Source: Sinisalibacter aestuarii (GTDB lineage: Bacteria > Pseudomonadota > Alphaproteobacteria > Rhodobacterales > Rhodobacteraceae). Taken from it: a stretch of DNA of 64,000 nucleotides. The translations under genes were made by a program, and so were the position numbers. The stretch is from the NCBI RefSeq assembly GCF_027923545.1, contig NZ_BROH01000009.1, positions 1 to 64,000 on the forward strand. The letters run 5' to 3'. Shown here one piece after another: positions 1-8,324 of the stretch (within the stretch, counting starts at the first letter, position 1; every line of letters starts with the position of its first letter). The notes under the pieces are model-generated. The model was given only the letters and a program-made list of their open reading frames with translations, was not told the origin of the DNA and made no database searches.

Positions 1-124
1 CGGTTTTCCGGTTTTCCGGTTTTCCGGTTTTCCGGTTTTCCGGTTTTCCGGTTTTCCGGTTTTCCGGTTTTCCGGTTTTCCGGTTTTCCGGTTTTCCGGT
101 TTTCCGGTTTTCCGGTTTTCCGGT
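1..124. repeat. Perfect 8-bp tandem repeat (CGGTTTTC)n
   Basis: The first 124 bases are 15.5 uninterrupted, identical copies of the octamer CGGTTTTC (GAAAACCG on the other strand). The array starts at the window edge, so its real length is unknown; it ends abruptly at CGGTGAAG. It lies about 75 bp beyond the terminator of the argC-ccmE unit. I see no further copies of the array elsewhere in the window. It could be a slippage-prone microsatellite or mark a contig edge. Confidence 0.95.
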
Positions 125-199
125 GAAGCCGAAATCCGGGCAAGGTGCGGCGTCAAGCGCCTTCTGCCCCGGCCACCTGCTTCCACGCGGCGGACAAGG

Positions 200-226
200 A
201 AAAACGCCCCGCACAAAACGGGGCGC
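200..226 (-). terminator. Rho-independent terminator after ccmE
   Basis: On the minus strand a 7-bp perfect GC stem (CGCCCCG/CGGGGCG, loop of 7) is followed by a run of five T. It lies about 30 bp past the ccmE stop and should end the murI-argC-ccmE transcription unit. Confidence 0.8.
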
Positions 227-253
227 TCAGCATTCCCGGGATCAAGGTCGCGA

Positions 254-706
254 TCAGGAGCCGGGCTCCTGATACAGCCCCTCGTCCTTCAGCGAGTCGA
301 TCACCTCTTTCGGCATGTAGCTTTCATCATGTTTGGCAAGGATGTCGCTGGCGACGAACACGCCGTTCACATAGGTGCCGGTGCCGATCATGCCCTGGTT
401 CTCGCCAAAGAGGTCGGGCAGGATGCCGGTGAATTCGACCGGAATGCTCTCGGCCCCGTCGGTCACGCTGAAGCGCACCACCTCGCCATCGCCGCGCACG
501 AGGCTGCCCGATTCGACCAGCCCGCCGATGCGGAACACCTCCGTCGGCCCCGGCGGATCGGCGAGGATCTGGCTCGGGTCGCGGAAATAGTTGATCCCGT
601 CGCGCAGGGCATAGCCGATCAGCGCCGTCGATAGCCCCAGCGCAACAAACGCCACCAGCACGATCTGGATACGCCGTTGTTTTTTCAGACCTTTCATACC
701 AGCCAT
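254..706 (-). CDS. ccmE: Cytochrome c maturation haem chaperone CcmE
   Basis: This 150-residue protein matches the size and layout of CcmE, the periplasmic, membrane-anchored chaperone that binds haem covalently and hands it to CcmF/H for attachment to apocytochromes c (system I). A short basic N-terminus (KGLKKQRR) precedes one membrane segment at about residues 13-33. The periplasmic OB-fold follows, with the haem-binding motif H126-D-E-S-Y130, where the His makes the covalent bond. The start at 706 has a GAGGAGA ribosome site that overlaps the argC stop 10 bases upstream, so the two genes are probably co-transcribed and coupled. The other ccm genes are not in the window. Confidence 0.95.
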   Translation of the reverse strand: MAGMKGLKKQRRIQIVLVAFVALGLSTALIGYALRDGINYFRDPSQILADPPGPTEVFRIGGLVESGSLVRGDGEVVRFSVTDGAESIPVEFTGILPDLFGENQGMIGTGTYVNGVFVASDILAKHDESYMPKEVIDSLKDEGLYQEPGS

Positions 707-716
707 TTTCGTCTCC

Positions 717-1745
717 TCAGGGGAATACCGGGGCGAGCATCAGCCCGGCCGTCTCCTCCTCCCCCAACATCAGGTTCGCGTTCTGCACAGCCTGGCCCGA
801 CGACCCTTTGGTAAGATTGTCCAAGGTCGAGACGACAAGCGCGCGGTTCTCCTTGCGGTCTGCAATAACACCGATATGGCACTGGTTGGACGCGGTAACA
901 TGTCCCATCCCCGGCGCCTGACCGTAGGGTAACACGGTGACGAAGGGTTCGCTTGCATATTGCCGCGCCAGCGCCGCATGGATCGCCTTCGGATCGCCCT
1001 CGACATAGCAATCGGCCAGGATGCCCCGGCTCGCCGGCACCAGATGCGGTGTGAAGACGATCTCCACCTTCCGCCCGGCCAGCGCCGAAAACTCCTGATC
1101 GAACTCGCCCAGATGGCGGTGCTTGCCGCCCTGGGCATAGCCCTCGACATTGGTCCAGCGCTCAGCGAAGAGCATGTTTTCCTTCAGGCTCCGCCCGGCG
1201 CCGGAAATGCCGTTCTTGAGGTCGCAGATGATCCGGTCGAGGTCGATCAGCCCCTGCCCGATCAGCGGCCGCAGCGCATATTGCACCGTCGCGGCGTTGC
1301 AGCCGGTGCCCGCCACCAGCCGCGCCTCGCGGATCTCGTCGCGGTAGAACTCGGTGAGGCCGTAGACCGCCTCCTTCTGCAGTTCCACCGCCACATGCGG
1401 CTGGCCATACCACTTTTCATATGCCGCCGGATCGCGCAGCCGGAAATCGGCGCCGAGATCGACCACCTTCACCGAGCGCGGCAGATCGCGCACCAGCGCC
1501 TGGCTCAGCCCGTGCGGCAAAGCGGCAAAGGCCAGATCGACCTGCGAAAAGTCGATCTCGTCGATCGTGGTCAGCTTCGGCAGCGCATAGGCGCGCAGAT
1601 GCGGGTAGACGTCCGACATCTCCATCCCCGCCTTGCGGTCGGCGGAGAGGGCGACGATTTCCATCGTCGGATGGGTGGCGATGATGCGGACCAACTCCGC
1701 CCCGGTATAGCCGGATGCGCCGAGGATAGCGATTTTGTGGGTCAT
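717..1745 (-). CDS. argC: N-acetyl-gamma-glutamyl-phosphate reductase
   Basis: ArgC reduces N-acetylglutamyl-5-phosphate to the semialdehyde with NADPH, the third step of arginine synthesis in the cytosol. The N-terminal Rossmann motif [10 protein letters not shown] is at residues 9-18, and the catalytic Cys149 sits in AGTGCNAA. The 342-residue length is normal for the long bacterial type. The open frame extends five codons upstream to a TTG, but the ATG at 1745 has AGAGGT about seven bases before it and gives the usual N-terminus. It lies 54 bp downstream of murI and 10 bp upstream of ccmE on the same strand. Confidence 0.96.
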   Translation of the reverse strand: MTHKIAILGASGYTGAELVRIIATHPTMEIVALSADRKAGMEMSDVYPHLRAYALPKLTTIDEIDFSQVDLAFAALPHGLSQALVRDLPRSVKVVDLGADFRLRDPAAYEKWYGQPHVAVELQKEAVYGLTEFYRDEIREARLVAGTGCNAATVQYALRPLIGQGLIDLDRIICDLKNGISGAGRSLKENMLFAERWTNVEGYAQGGKHRHLGEFDQEFSALAGRKVEIVFTPHLVPASRGILADCYVEGDPKAIHAALARQYASEPFVTVLPYGQAPGMGHVTASNQCHIGVIADRKENRALVVSTLDNLTKGSSGQAVQNANLMLGEEETAGLMLAPVFP

Positions 1746-1799
1746 GGGTGACCTCTTCAATTCAAGTCAGATATGGGAATACAGGGGCCCGCGTGCAAA

Positions 1800-2612
1800 T
1801 CAGGCGGCTTCGAAGGTGATCTGTCGTCGCAGGAATTGCGTCGCCTGGTTCGACACCTTGCGCGGATCGCCGGTGGTGAGCAGCCGCGACACCTCGCCCG
1901 GACCGATCATCTTCGGATGCCGGCCGAGGTAATCGGCAAGGCTGTCGGCCACGAGGCCAGCCTGGCTGTACACGGTCACATCCGCGCCCAGCGCATCCTG
2001 AAACACCTCCTGCATCAGCGGGTAATGGGTGCAGCCGAGGATCGCGGCTTCGGGCTTCGGCATCTTGCGTTTGAGCGCATCCACATGGCTGCGCACCAGC
2101 GCTTCGGCGAGGATCGCATCGCCCTCCTCGATCGCATCGACCACGCCGCCGCAAGCCTGCGCCTCGACATCGACACCGATGGCGCGAAACGCCAGCTCGC
2201 GCTGAAAGGCGCGGCTCGCCACCGTGGCGGGCGTGGCGAACAGCGCCACATGCTTCACCCCCACCTCGCGCGGCGGGCTGTTGTCGCCCCAGTCGCGCTC
2301 GGTCAGCGCCTCGATCAGCGGCACGAACACACCGAGCACCCGCTTGTCGGCGGGCAGCCATTGCTCCTGCATCCGGCGCAGCGCGGCGGCGGAGGCGGTG
2401 TTGCAGGCGAGGATCACCAGATCGCAGCCTTCGGCCCAGAGCCGTTCGACGGCGGCGGTGGTGAGGTTGTAGATATCGTCGGCATCGCGCACACCGTAGG
2501 GCGCATGCTTGTTATCGCCGAAATAGACGAAGGGCACGTCGGGCAGCCGTTTGGTCACCGCGTCGTAGACCGTGAGCCCGCCAAGCCCGCTATCGAAAAT
2601 CCCAACCGCCAT
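1800..2612 (-). CDS. murI: Glutamate racemase
   Basis: MurI interconverts L- and D-glutamate to supply D-Glu for peptidoglycan. The N-terminal [10 protein letters not shown] block (residues 6-15) and the two catalytic cysteines are present, Cys70 in ILACNTASA and Cys194 in LGCTHYPL. At 270 residues it has the usual length. An AGGGTGAC sequence precedes the ATG. It is the first gene of a likely murI-argC-ccmE unit. Confidence 0.96.
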   Translation of the reverse strand: MAVGIFDSGLGGLTVYDAVTKRLPDVPFVYFGDNKHAPYGVRDADDIYNLTTAAVERLWAEGCDLVILACNTASAAALRRMQEQWLPADKRVLGVFVPLIEALTERDWGDNSPPREVGVKHVALFATPATVASRAFQRELAFRAIGVDVEAQACGGVVDAIEEGDAILAEALVRSHVDALKRKMPKPEAAILGCTHYPLMQEVFQDALGADVTVYSQAGLVADSLADYLGRHPKMIGPGEVSRLLTTGDPRKVSNQATQFLRRQITFEAA

Positions 2613-2910
2613 GTCACCCTGCCTGAACCGCGTTTTCCCGGTTTCTACGCCCTATCGTGGATCAAAGCCAGAGGGATGCGCGGACCCGCTGCCACAGGTG
2701 CAACCGGCCCGCTGGCAGGGCAAGTGAGCCTGTCACGCCCGCCGGGACGCAGCGAAGAAAACCGCACGCCCGGAAACCGGCGCCATTGCCGCTACAGCGC
2801 TAGAATCCTGGAGTTCTGGAGTTGCGGCATCGCCGCGCCACGACATCGCGGCACGGGTTCCGCAATACATTGTTTTTAGGTTGAATAACCCAAACTCGCC
2901 GCGATATCGC
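2613..2910. other. Intergenic region upstream of murI
   Basis: About 300 bp separate the glnE downstream ORF from murI, both on the minus strand. It should hold the end of the glnE transcript and the murI promoter. I see GC-rich inverted repeats around 2820-2865 but no T-tract, and no promoter I would defend. No convincing coding frame is present. Confidence 0.5.
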
Positions 2911-3174
2911 TCAATGCGCCAGCCGCCCGCGCCGCCCGCCGCGGCGGCCCTTGGGCCGGGCCGCGCCCGCAAGCCCTTCGCGCAGCACCGCCGTCATCGG
3001 GTGATCGGGCGCAGCGGCGCCGTGATCGGCAAGCAGCGCCGAGATCGCCTCGCCCTCGTCGCCTTCGGGGCGCGACATCGCCCAGTCGAAAAAGATCGAC
3101 CGGCACTCGGCCAGGCCGATACCCTCGATGTTATACGCCTCGGCGATCAGCCTGCGTGGATCGTGATCGGTCAT
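2911..3174 (-). CDS. Small conserved-type protein coupled to glnE
   Basis: This 87-residue ORF starts with the ATG of an ATGA overlap with the glnE stop, which supports translation coupling. The protein opens with MTDHDPRRLIAEAYNIEGIG, has an acidic middle and ends in a very basic Gly/Arg tail (RPKGRRGGRRGR). There is no signal peptide or membrane segment. I do not recognise a characterised family. The tail could bind nucleic acid, but that is a guess. The reading frame is open further upstream inside glnE, but the coupled ATG is the natural start. Confidence 0.75.
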   Translation of the reverse strand: MTDHDPRRLIAEAYNIEGIGLAECRSIFFDWAMSRPEGDEGEAISALLADHGAAAPDHPMTAVLREGLAGAARPKGRRGGRRGRLAH

Positions 3175-5972
3175 GTTACCCTCCCTGCGGGCACGCGGCC
3201 CAGCGCCGCCTCGATGGCCGCTTGCGCCGCGGCGGCGCGGGCGGTTACCGCCGCCTCCAGCGCGGCGGCATCCTCCATCCCGGTCTCGCGCAGCAAGAAG
3301 GCCAGCCCGCCCGCGCCGATGCTCTCGAAATCGAGCGGCCCGTCGCTCAGCAGCTTCGCCGCCGCCTGCATCCGCCACAAAAGCATATAGGCCGCGATCA
3401 TCGCCCCGGCTTCGGCCTCGGTGAACCAGCCGATGGCGACGCCCTGCGCCAGTTGCCCGGCCACATCGCCGGGGCCGTCGCCCGCGAGCAGCACCGCGCA
3501 TTGCGCGGCCAGTTCGATATCCTGCAGCCGCCCCGCACCGATCTTGGCGTCGAGCGGGCCGGCCCCCTGCGCCTTCGCCTCGGCGATGCGCGCGCGCATG
3601 TCGATCACATCCCTGAACACCGCCTCCGGCTCGTGCTTCTGCGCCAGCACGTCATGGCGCACCGCCTCCACCTCGGCGCCGATCCCGGCATCGCCCGCCA
3701 CCAGCCGTGCCCGGGTGAGCGCGAGGTGCTCCCAGGTCCAGGCTTCATCGCGCTGATAGGCGCGGAAACTGTCGATCGAGGTCGCCACCGGCCCCTGCCG
3801 CCCGGAGGGGCGCAGCCGCATGTCGACCTCGTAGAGCTTGCCCTCGGGCATCGGTGCGGTGAGCGCCGTCACCATCGCCTGGGTAAGCCTGGAGAAATAG
3901 GCACGCGCCGCCAGCGGGCGGCGGCCGTCGGAGCTTTCCACCCCGTCCGCGTCGTAGATCACGATCAGATCGAGATCGGAGGTCGAGGAAATCGTCCGCG
4001 CCCCAAGGCTGCCCATGCCGATCAGCGCCGCGCCGCGCCCCGGCGGATCGCCGTGCTTGGCGGCGAATTCCGCCACCACCAGCGGCCAGAGCGCGCGCAG
4101 CACCGCCTCGGCCAGATCGGAATATTGCGCGCCCGCGTCCCAGCCCGAGATCAGCCCGCGCAGATGGTGCACGCCGATGCGGAAATGCCATTCCTTCATC
4201 CAGTGGCGCGCCGCGTCGAGCTGGGCCTCGTAATCGCCTTCCAGCGCCGCGAGCCGCTCGGTGAGCGCCGCGGTCAGCACGTCGAGCCCCGGCCAGGGGC
4301 TGAAGAAATCGCCCACGATCACCGCTTCGAGCACCCGGCTGTTGCGCCCGAGATAGACGGCGAGCGCCGGGGCGGTGGCGGCGATATCGACGATCAGGTC
4401 GACCAGCGCCGGGTTGGCCTCGAACAGCGCGAAAAGCTGCACCCCCGCCGGCAGGCCCTTGAGGAAGGCATCGAACTGCACCAGCGCCTCGCGCGGACGC
4501 GCGGCCTTGGAGAGCCGGGCCAGCAGATCGGGCTTCAGCCGCTCGAAGATCCCCGCCGCCCGCGCCGAGCGGCAGGCGGGATAGGAGCGCCAGCGGTCGA
4601 CGATCTCGGCCTCTTCCTCGTCGATCTCCGGCATCGCCGTCACCCGCTCCTCGGGCGCGAAGAACCCTTCGGTCAGCGCGTGCACCTCCTCCAGCGCCGC
4701 GCGCAGCCGGCCCTGCCAGGCAGGCACGTCCGTCTCGCCCATCATCATCACCAGCCGCCGGAACCCTTCGGGGCTAGTCGGCAGCGCATGGGTCTGGGCA
4801 TCGCGCACCATCTGCACGCGGTGCTCGATCTCGCGGTGATTGCGGTAATGCCAGGTGAGCAGCTCGGCCACATCGTCGGGCACCCAATTGGCGGCCGCGA
4901 GCGCCGCGAGGCCCGGCACGGTCCCCCGCTCGCGCAGGCTGGGATCGCGCCCGCCGGAGATAAGCTGGCGGGTCTGGGTAAAAAACTCGATCTCGCGGAT
5001 GCCGCCACGCCCGAGCTTCATGTCATGCCCGTCAAGGGTGATCGGCCCGCCCAGCCCCTTATGGGCGCGGATGCGCAGCCGCATGTCATGGGCGTCCTGA
5101 ATGGCGGCGAAGTCGAGATGCTTGCGCCAGACGAAGGGGCGCAGCCGGTCGAGATAGGCATCGCCCGCCGCGATATCGCCGGCGCAGGCGCGCGCCTTGA
5201 TATGCGCCGCCCGCTCCCAGGTGCGCCCGAGGCTTTCATAATAGCTCTCGGCGGTGGCCATGGCGAGGATCACCGGCGTGACCGACGGGTCTGGCCTGAG
5301 CCGCAGATCGGTGCGAAACACATAGCCCTCGGCGCTCATCTCGCTCAGCGTGGCGCTCATCCGCCGCGTGGCGCGGATGAAGCTCGCCCGCGCCTCGTGA
5401 AAATCGTCGCGCTCGAAACGGCTTTCGTCGAACAGCATGATCAGGTCGATATCGGAGGAATAGTTAAGCTCCCCCGCCCCCATCTTGCCCATCGCCAGCG
5501 CCACCGCACCGGCGGCGGTGGGGATATCGTCTTCGGTCGCGCCCGGCAGCTTGCCGCGCGCGATCTCGCGGCCCACCTGGTAGGTAAGCGCCCGGTCGGT
5601 CGCGGCGTCTGCCAGCCGCGTCAGCGCCCCGGTCACCGTCTCCAGCGGCCAGACCCCGGCGAGATCGGCCAGCCCGGTCAGCAGCGCCACCCGGCGCTTG
5701 GCGATCCTGAGCGCGGCGGCCGGATCGCCCTCGCCCGCCACGCCCTCGGCAATTGCCGCATCAAGCGCTTCATCCGGATCGCCGGCAAGTGCCATGCGCA
5801 GCCAGTCGGCGTCGCGCTCCATCAGGCCCTTGAGATAGGGGCTGCACCCGGCGGCGCCCTCGATCAGCTCCTGAAGCTCTGGCGCAAGGTCACCAAAGGC
5901 ATCGCGGGCCTCGGCGCCATGGTCGGCATCGAAGGGCAAGGGAACGCGGGTGATCCGGGCGGCGAATGTCAT
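3171..5972 (-). CDS. glnE: Bifunctional glutamine synthetase adenylyltransferase/deadenylase
   Basis: GlnE attaches and removes AMP on glutamine synthetase in response to PII, tuning nitrogen assimilation. The 933-residue chain has the expected two nucleotidyltransferase modules. The N-terminal one carries NYSSDIDLIMLFDE near residue 170 and the C-terminal one carries SSTSDLDLIVIYDADG near residue 665. The DxD acids bind metal. I chose the ATG at 5972 (MTFAARITRV) over the in-frame one at 6014, because the extra 14 residues look like non-coding sequence. It diverges from the YbaK-type gene across 116 bp. Confidence 0.95.
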   Translation of the reverse strand: MTFAARITRVPLPFDADHGAEARDAFGDLAPELQELIEGAAGCSPYLKGLMERDADWLRMALAGDPDEALDAAIAEGVAGEGDPAAALRIAKRRVALLTGLADLAGVWPLETVTGALTRLADAATDRALTYQVGREIARGKLPGATEDDIPTAAGAVALAMGKMGAGELNYSSDIDLIMLFDESRFERDDFHEARASFIRATRRMSATLSEMSAEGYVFRTDLRLRPDPSVTPVILAMATAESYYESLGRTWERAAHIKARACAGDIAAGDAYLDRLRPFVWRKHLDFAAIQDAHDMRLRIRAHKGLGGPITLDGHDMKLGRGGIREIEFFTQTRQLISGGRDPSLRERGTVPGLAALAAANWVPDDVAELLTWHYRNHREIEHRVQMVRDAQTHALPTSPEGFRRLVMMMGETDVPAWQGRLRAALEEVHALTEGFFAPEERVTAMPEIDEEEAEIVDRWRSYPACRSARAAGIFERLKPDLLARLSKAARPREALVQFDAFLKGLPAGVQLFALFEANPALVDLIVDIAATAPALAVYLGRNSRVLEAVIVGDFFSPWPGLDVLTAALTERLAALEGDYEAQLDAARHWMKEWHFRIGVHHLRGLISGWDAGAQYSDLAEAVLRALWPLVVAEFAAKHGDPPGRGAALIGMGSLGARTISSTSDLDLIVIYDADGVESSDGRRPLAARAYFSRLTQAMVTALTAPMPEGKLYEVDMRLRPSGRQGPVATSIDSFRAYQRDEAWTWEHLALTRARLVAGDAGIGAEVEAVRHDVLAQKHEPEAVFRDVIDMRARIAEAKAQGAGPLDAKIGAGRLQDIELAAQCAVLLAGDGPGDVAGQLAQGVAIGWFTEAEAGAMIAAYMLLWRMQAAAKLLSDGPLDFESIGAGGLAFLLRETGMEDAAALEAAVTARAAAAQAAIEAALGRVPAGRVT

Positions 5973-6088
5973 GGCCGGACCATGCGTCGGGGCCGCGGGA
6001 CGGTCAAGCGGCACCCTGCCTCAGCCGGTGGACATTCCGCGCGCCCGCGGGAATAGTCGCGCGAAACGCGCAACGCCCGGAGCGGATC

Positions 6089-6565
6089 ATGGCGAAATCG
6101 AAATCACTGAAACGGGTCGAGCAGGCGCTGGAGGCGGCCGGCGTGGCCGCCGAGATCATGGAAATGGCCGAGGGCACGCGCACGGCGGCGGACGCGGCGG
6201 CGGCGGCAGGCTGCGAGCTCGACCAGATCGTGAAGTCGATCATCTTTCGCGGCGAGGCCGACGGGCGGGTGGTGCTCTTTCTCACCGCCGGCGGCAACCA
6301 GGTGGATGCGGGCAAGGCCAGCGCCGCCGCCGGCGAAGCGCTCGGCAAGGCCGATGCCGGGCTGATCCGGGCGCAGACCGGCTTTGCCATCGGCGGCGTC
6401 GCGCCGCTCGGTCACCTCTCGCCGATCCGCGCCTTTTTCGACCCGCGACTCCTCGATTTCCGCGTCGTCTGGGCCGCCGCTGGCACGCCCCGGCACATTT
6501 TTGCCGCCGATCCGCGTGAAATCCTCCGCCTGACTGGGGCGGAAGTTACTGATTTTACAGTGTAA
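6089..6565 (+). CDS. YbaK/EbsC-type aminoacyl-tRNA deacylase
   Basis: This 158-residue single-domain protein fits the YbaK/prolyl-tRNA-editing family, which hydrolyses mischarged tRNA such as Cys-tRNA-Pro. Supporting blocks are QIVKSIIFRG, the VVLFLTAGGNQVD strand region and the GFAIGGVAPLGH loop typical of the INS-domain fold. The start at 6089 (MAKSKSLKRV) follows CGGAGCG; an upstream ATG in the same frame overlaps glnE and is unlikely. The exact amino-acid specificity cannot be read from the sequence. Confidence 0.88.
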   Translation: MAKSKSLKRVEQALEAAGVAAEIMEMAEGTRTAADAAAAAGCELDQIVKSIIFRGEADGRVVLFLTAGGNQVDAGKASAAAGEALGKADAGLIRAQTGFAIGGVAPLGHLSPIRAFFDPRLLDFRVVWAAAGTPRHIFAADPREILRLTGAEVTDFTV

Positions 6566-6573
6566 TCAAAATT

Positions 6574-6594
6574 AATGTGAAAAGCCTTCACATT
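6574..6594. promoter_or_regulatory. Palindromic operator 1 (AATGTGAA-N5-TTCACATT)
   Basis: A 21-bp perfect inverted repeat with 8-bp arms and a 5-bp centre. The core TGTGAA-N5-TTCACA recurs 58 bp downstream. It lies just upstream of a TTGAAA hexamer (6600-6605) that could be the -35 of the DUF2852 promoter. Its odd centre distinguishes it from a CRP site (TGTGA-N6-TCACA). Confidence 0.7.
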
Positions 6595-6631
6595 TTTCCT
6601 TGAAACCGGCGGGCATGGTGCCAATCTAGGC

Positions 6632-6652
6632 AATGTGAAAGACATTCACATC
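6632..6652. promoter_or_regulatory. Palindromic operator 2 (TGTGAA-N5-TTCACA)
   Basis: A second copy of the same palindrome, with a different centre (AGACA). It sits about 24-44 bp before the DUF2852 start codon, in or just past the likely -10/start region. With operator 1 it brackets the promoter, as expected for a repressor that binds two sites. Confidence 0.7.
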
Positions 6653-6675
6653 CAACCGGACCAAAGGAGCCCCCA

Positions 6676-7161
6676 ATGACCTTCGCCGTCGATCTTGAAA
6701 CCCAAAAGACTGACGAGGGCTTTTTCCGCCGGGCCGAGAACTGGCTCGATGACCGTGGCAAAGGCGCATGGATCGCCGTCATGGTCCTCGGTTTCATCTT
6801 CTTCTGGCCCGTCGGCCTCGCCCTTCTCGCCTATATGATCTGGAGCAAACGCATGTTTTCCAACGGTTGCGCCCAAAAGGGCGCCCATCGCCGCCACGCC
6901 TTCGCCGAAGCGCACCGCATGAACCGCCGCCACGGCTTCCGTTCGTCGGGCAACACCGCCTTCGACGCCTATAAGGCCGAAACGCTGAAACGGCTGATGG
7001 ACGAACAGGAACAGTTCGAGGCCTTCCTCGACCGGCTGCGCGCCGCCAAGGACAAATCGGAATTCGACCAGTTCATGGACGATCGCGCCAGTGCCGCCCG
7101 CGATGCCCGCGCCTCCGACGAGGCCGATGACATCGAGGACGGCGAGGCCGGCAAAGCCTGA
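6676..7161 (+). CDS. DUF2852 family membrane protein (first paralog)
   Basis: The 161-residue protein has one strong hydrophobic segment at about residues 34-58 (AWIAVMVLGFIFFWPVGLALL). A cytosolic-looking charged helical region follows, with the block FDAYKAETLKRLMDEQEQFEAFLDRLR, then an acidic tail. The architecture matches the alphaproteobacterial DUF2852 family, which has no known function. A good AAAGGAGC ribosome site precedes the ATG. It is the first of two adjacent paralogs and lies behind a promoter bracketed by two palindromes, which suggests tight, specific regulation, possibly by envelope stress. Confidence 0.85.
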   Translation: MTFAVDLETQKTDEGFFRRAENWLDDRGKGAWIAVMVLGFIFFWPVGLALLAYMIWSKRMFSNGCAQKGAHRRHAFAEAHRMNRRHGFRSSGNTAFDAYKAETLKRLMDEQEQFEAFLDRLRAAKDKSEFDQFMDDRASAARDARASDEADDIEDGEAGKA

Positions 7162-7170
7162 TCCACCTTT

Positions 7171-7194
7171 CCGGGCTCCCCTCTGGGGGCCCGG
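7171..7194. other. GC hairpin between the DUF2852 paralogs
   Basis: CCGGGCTCCCC and GGGGGCCCGG form a hairpin of about 10 bp with one bulge and a tiny loop, placed between the two DUF2852 genes. No T-run follows directly, so it may stabilise or partly attenuate the mRNA rather than end it. Confidence 0.5.
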
Positions 7195-7215
7195 CTTCAT
7201 TCAGGGAGTTTTTTC

Positions 7216-7689
7216 ATGCACGCCACGATGACCACCGAACGCGGCTTTGCCCGCCCTGCCCCCGCGCAGCCGCGGATGCCCGTCTCGGTTCAGATCCTGT
7301 CGACGCTGATCTACGGCGCCTTCGCCATCACCGCAGTCGCCCTGGCCTTCGTGCATTTCTGGCCCGCCGGCGTGGCGCTGGCCGCGATCCTCGGCTGGCG
7401 CGGCGGCTTCGTGCCGCAGAACTTCACGCAAGTGAATGCCGATGAGATCGTCGAGCAACTGCGCAGTCTCGGGCCGGAGGCGCGCGAGCGCACCAGCGGC
7501 AATGCCAGCTTCGACGCCTACCGCACCGATACGCTGCGCCGCCTCGAAGACGAGCAGCACAGCTTCGAGACCTTCCTCGACCGGCTGCGCTCGGCCCGCG
7601 ACCAGCGCGAATTCGACACCTTCATGGACGAACGCGCCGACCGCGCCCGCCTTGCGCGCAGCGACGCCGACGCGCTGGCCGAGGCCTGA
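7216..7689 (+). CDS. DUF2852 family membrane protein (second paralog)
   Basis: The 157-residue protein is clearly homologous to its upstream neighbour. One membrane segment (about residues 28-57, ending HFWPAGVALAAIL) leads to the conserved helical block FDAYRTDTLRRLEDEQHSFE and LDRLRSARDQREFDTFMDER. The match is strongest in this C-terminal half. The N-termini differ. A GGGAG ribosome site precedes the ATG. Only 54 bp separate the two genes, so they are probably one operon. Function unknown. Confidence 0.85.
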   Translation: MHATMTTERGFARPAPAQPRMPVSVQILSTLIYGAFAITAVALAFVHFWPAGVALAAILGWRGGFVPQNFTQVNADEIVEQLRSLGPEARERTSGNASFDAYRTDTLRRLEDEQHSFETFLDRLRSARDQREFDTFMDERADRARLARSDADALAEA

Positions 7690-7750
7690 TTTCCCAAGCC
7701 GATGCGCGGCCCCACCCCCCGGGGCCGCCCCCCTCATACCCCGGACCAAG

Positions 7751-8218
7751 ATGACCTATTCGAGCAGCTTTCCCCCCAAAATCAGCGGGTTGCCAGACCC
7801 GGACACGCAGGCCGAGTTTTACGCCGATGTGCCGGCCAAGCGCCTGATCGCCTGGGCTATCGACGCCACGCTGATCTTTCTCACCGCCTTCCTGATCTCG
7901 CTTCTGACGGTCGGGGTGGGGTTTTTCTTCTTCGGCGTGCTGATCGTGATCATCGCCTTCATCTACCGCACGGTGAGCCTCGCCAACCGCTCGGCCACGC
8001 CGGGGATGCGGCTCGCGGCCATCGAGATGCGCACCCATCGCGGCGAGCGCTTCGATCTCGCCACCGCCGCACTGCACACGCTTCTCTACCAGGTGTCGAT
8101 GTCGATGGTGGTGCCGCAGGTGATCTCGATCGTGCTCATGCTCACCTCGGCGCGCGCCCAGGGGCTGACCGACCACGCCCTCGGGACGGCGGCGGTGAAC
8201 CGCATGGCGCGGGCCTGA
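7751..8218 (+). CDS. RDD family membrane protein
   Basis: A 155-residue inner-membrane protein. The N-terminal [22 protein letters not shown] carries the Arg and Asp residues that define the RDD family within the first membrane helix. A second hydrophobic helix follows directly, then [16 protein letters not shown], a common RDD motif, and a third segment near residues 110-130. RDD proteins are thought to be transporters or exchangers; the substrate here is unknown. It follows the DUF2852 pair by 61 bp on the same strand and may share its transcript. Confidence 0.85.
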   Translation: MTYSSSFPPKISGLPDPDTQAEFYADVPAKRLIAWAIDATLIFLTAFLISLLTVGVGFFFFGVLIVIIAFIYRTVSLANRSATPGMRLAAIEMRTHRGERFDLATAALHTLLYQVSMSMVVPQVISIVLMLTSARAQGLTDHALGTAAVNRMARA

Positions 8219-8324
8219 CGGGCGGATTTACCCCGTTCCGCATGCCCCCTTGGCGGAAGGCGCATTCATTGCTAGGCTTCCGGGCAAGGAAATCCTTACC
8301 GTTTCAACCGCTCACGCCCGACCC

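Noticed and set aside
6574-6652. CRP/FNR-type sites before DUF2852
   Set aside because: CRP sites have TGTGA-N6-TCACA; these have a 7-base centre in both copies, so a different regulator is more likely.
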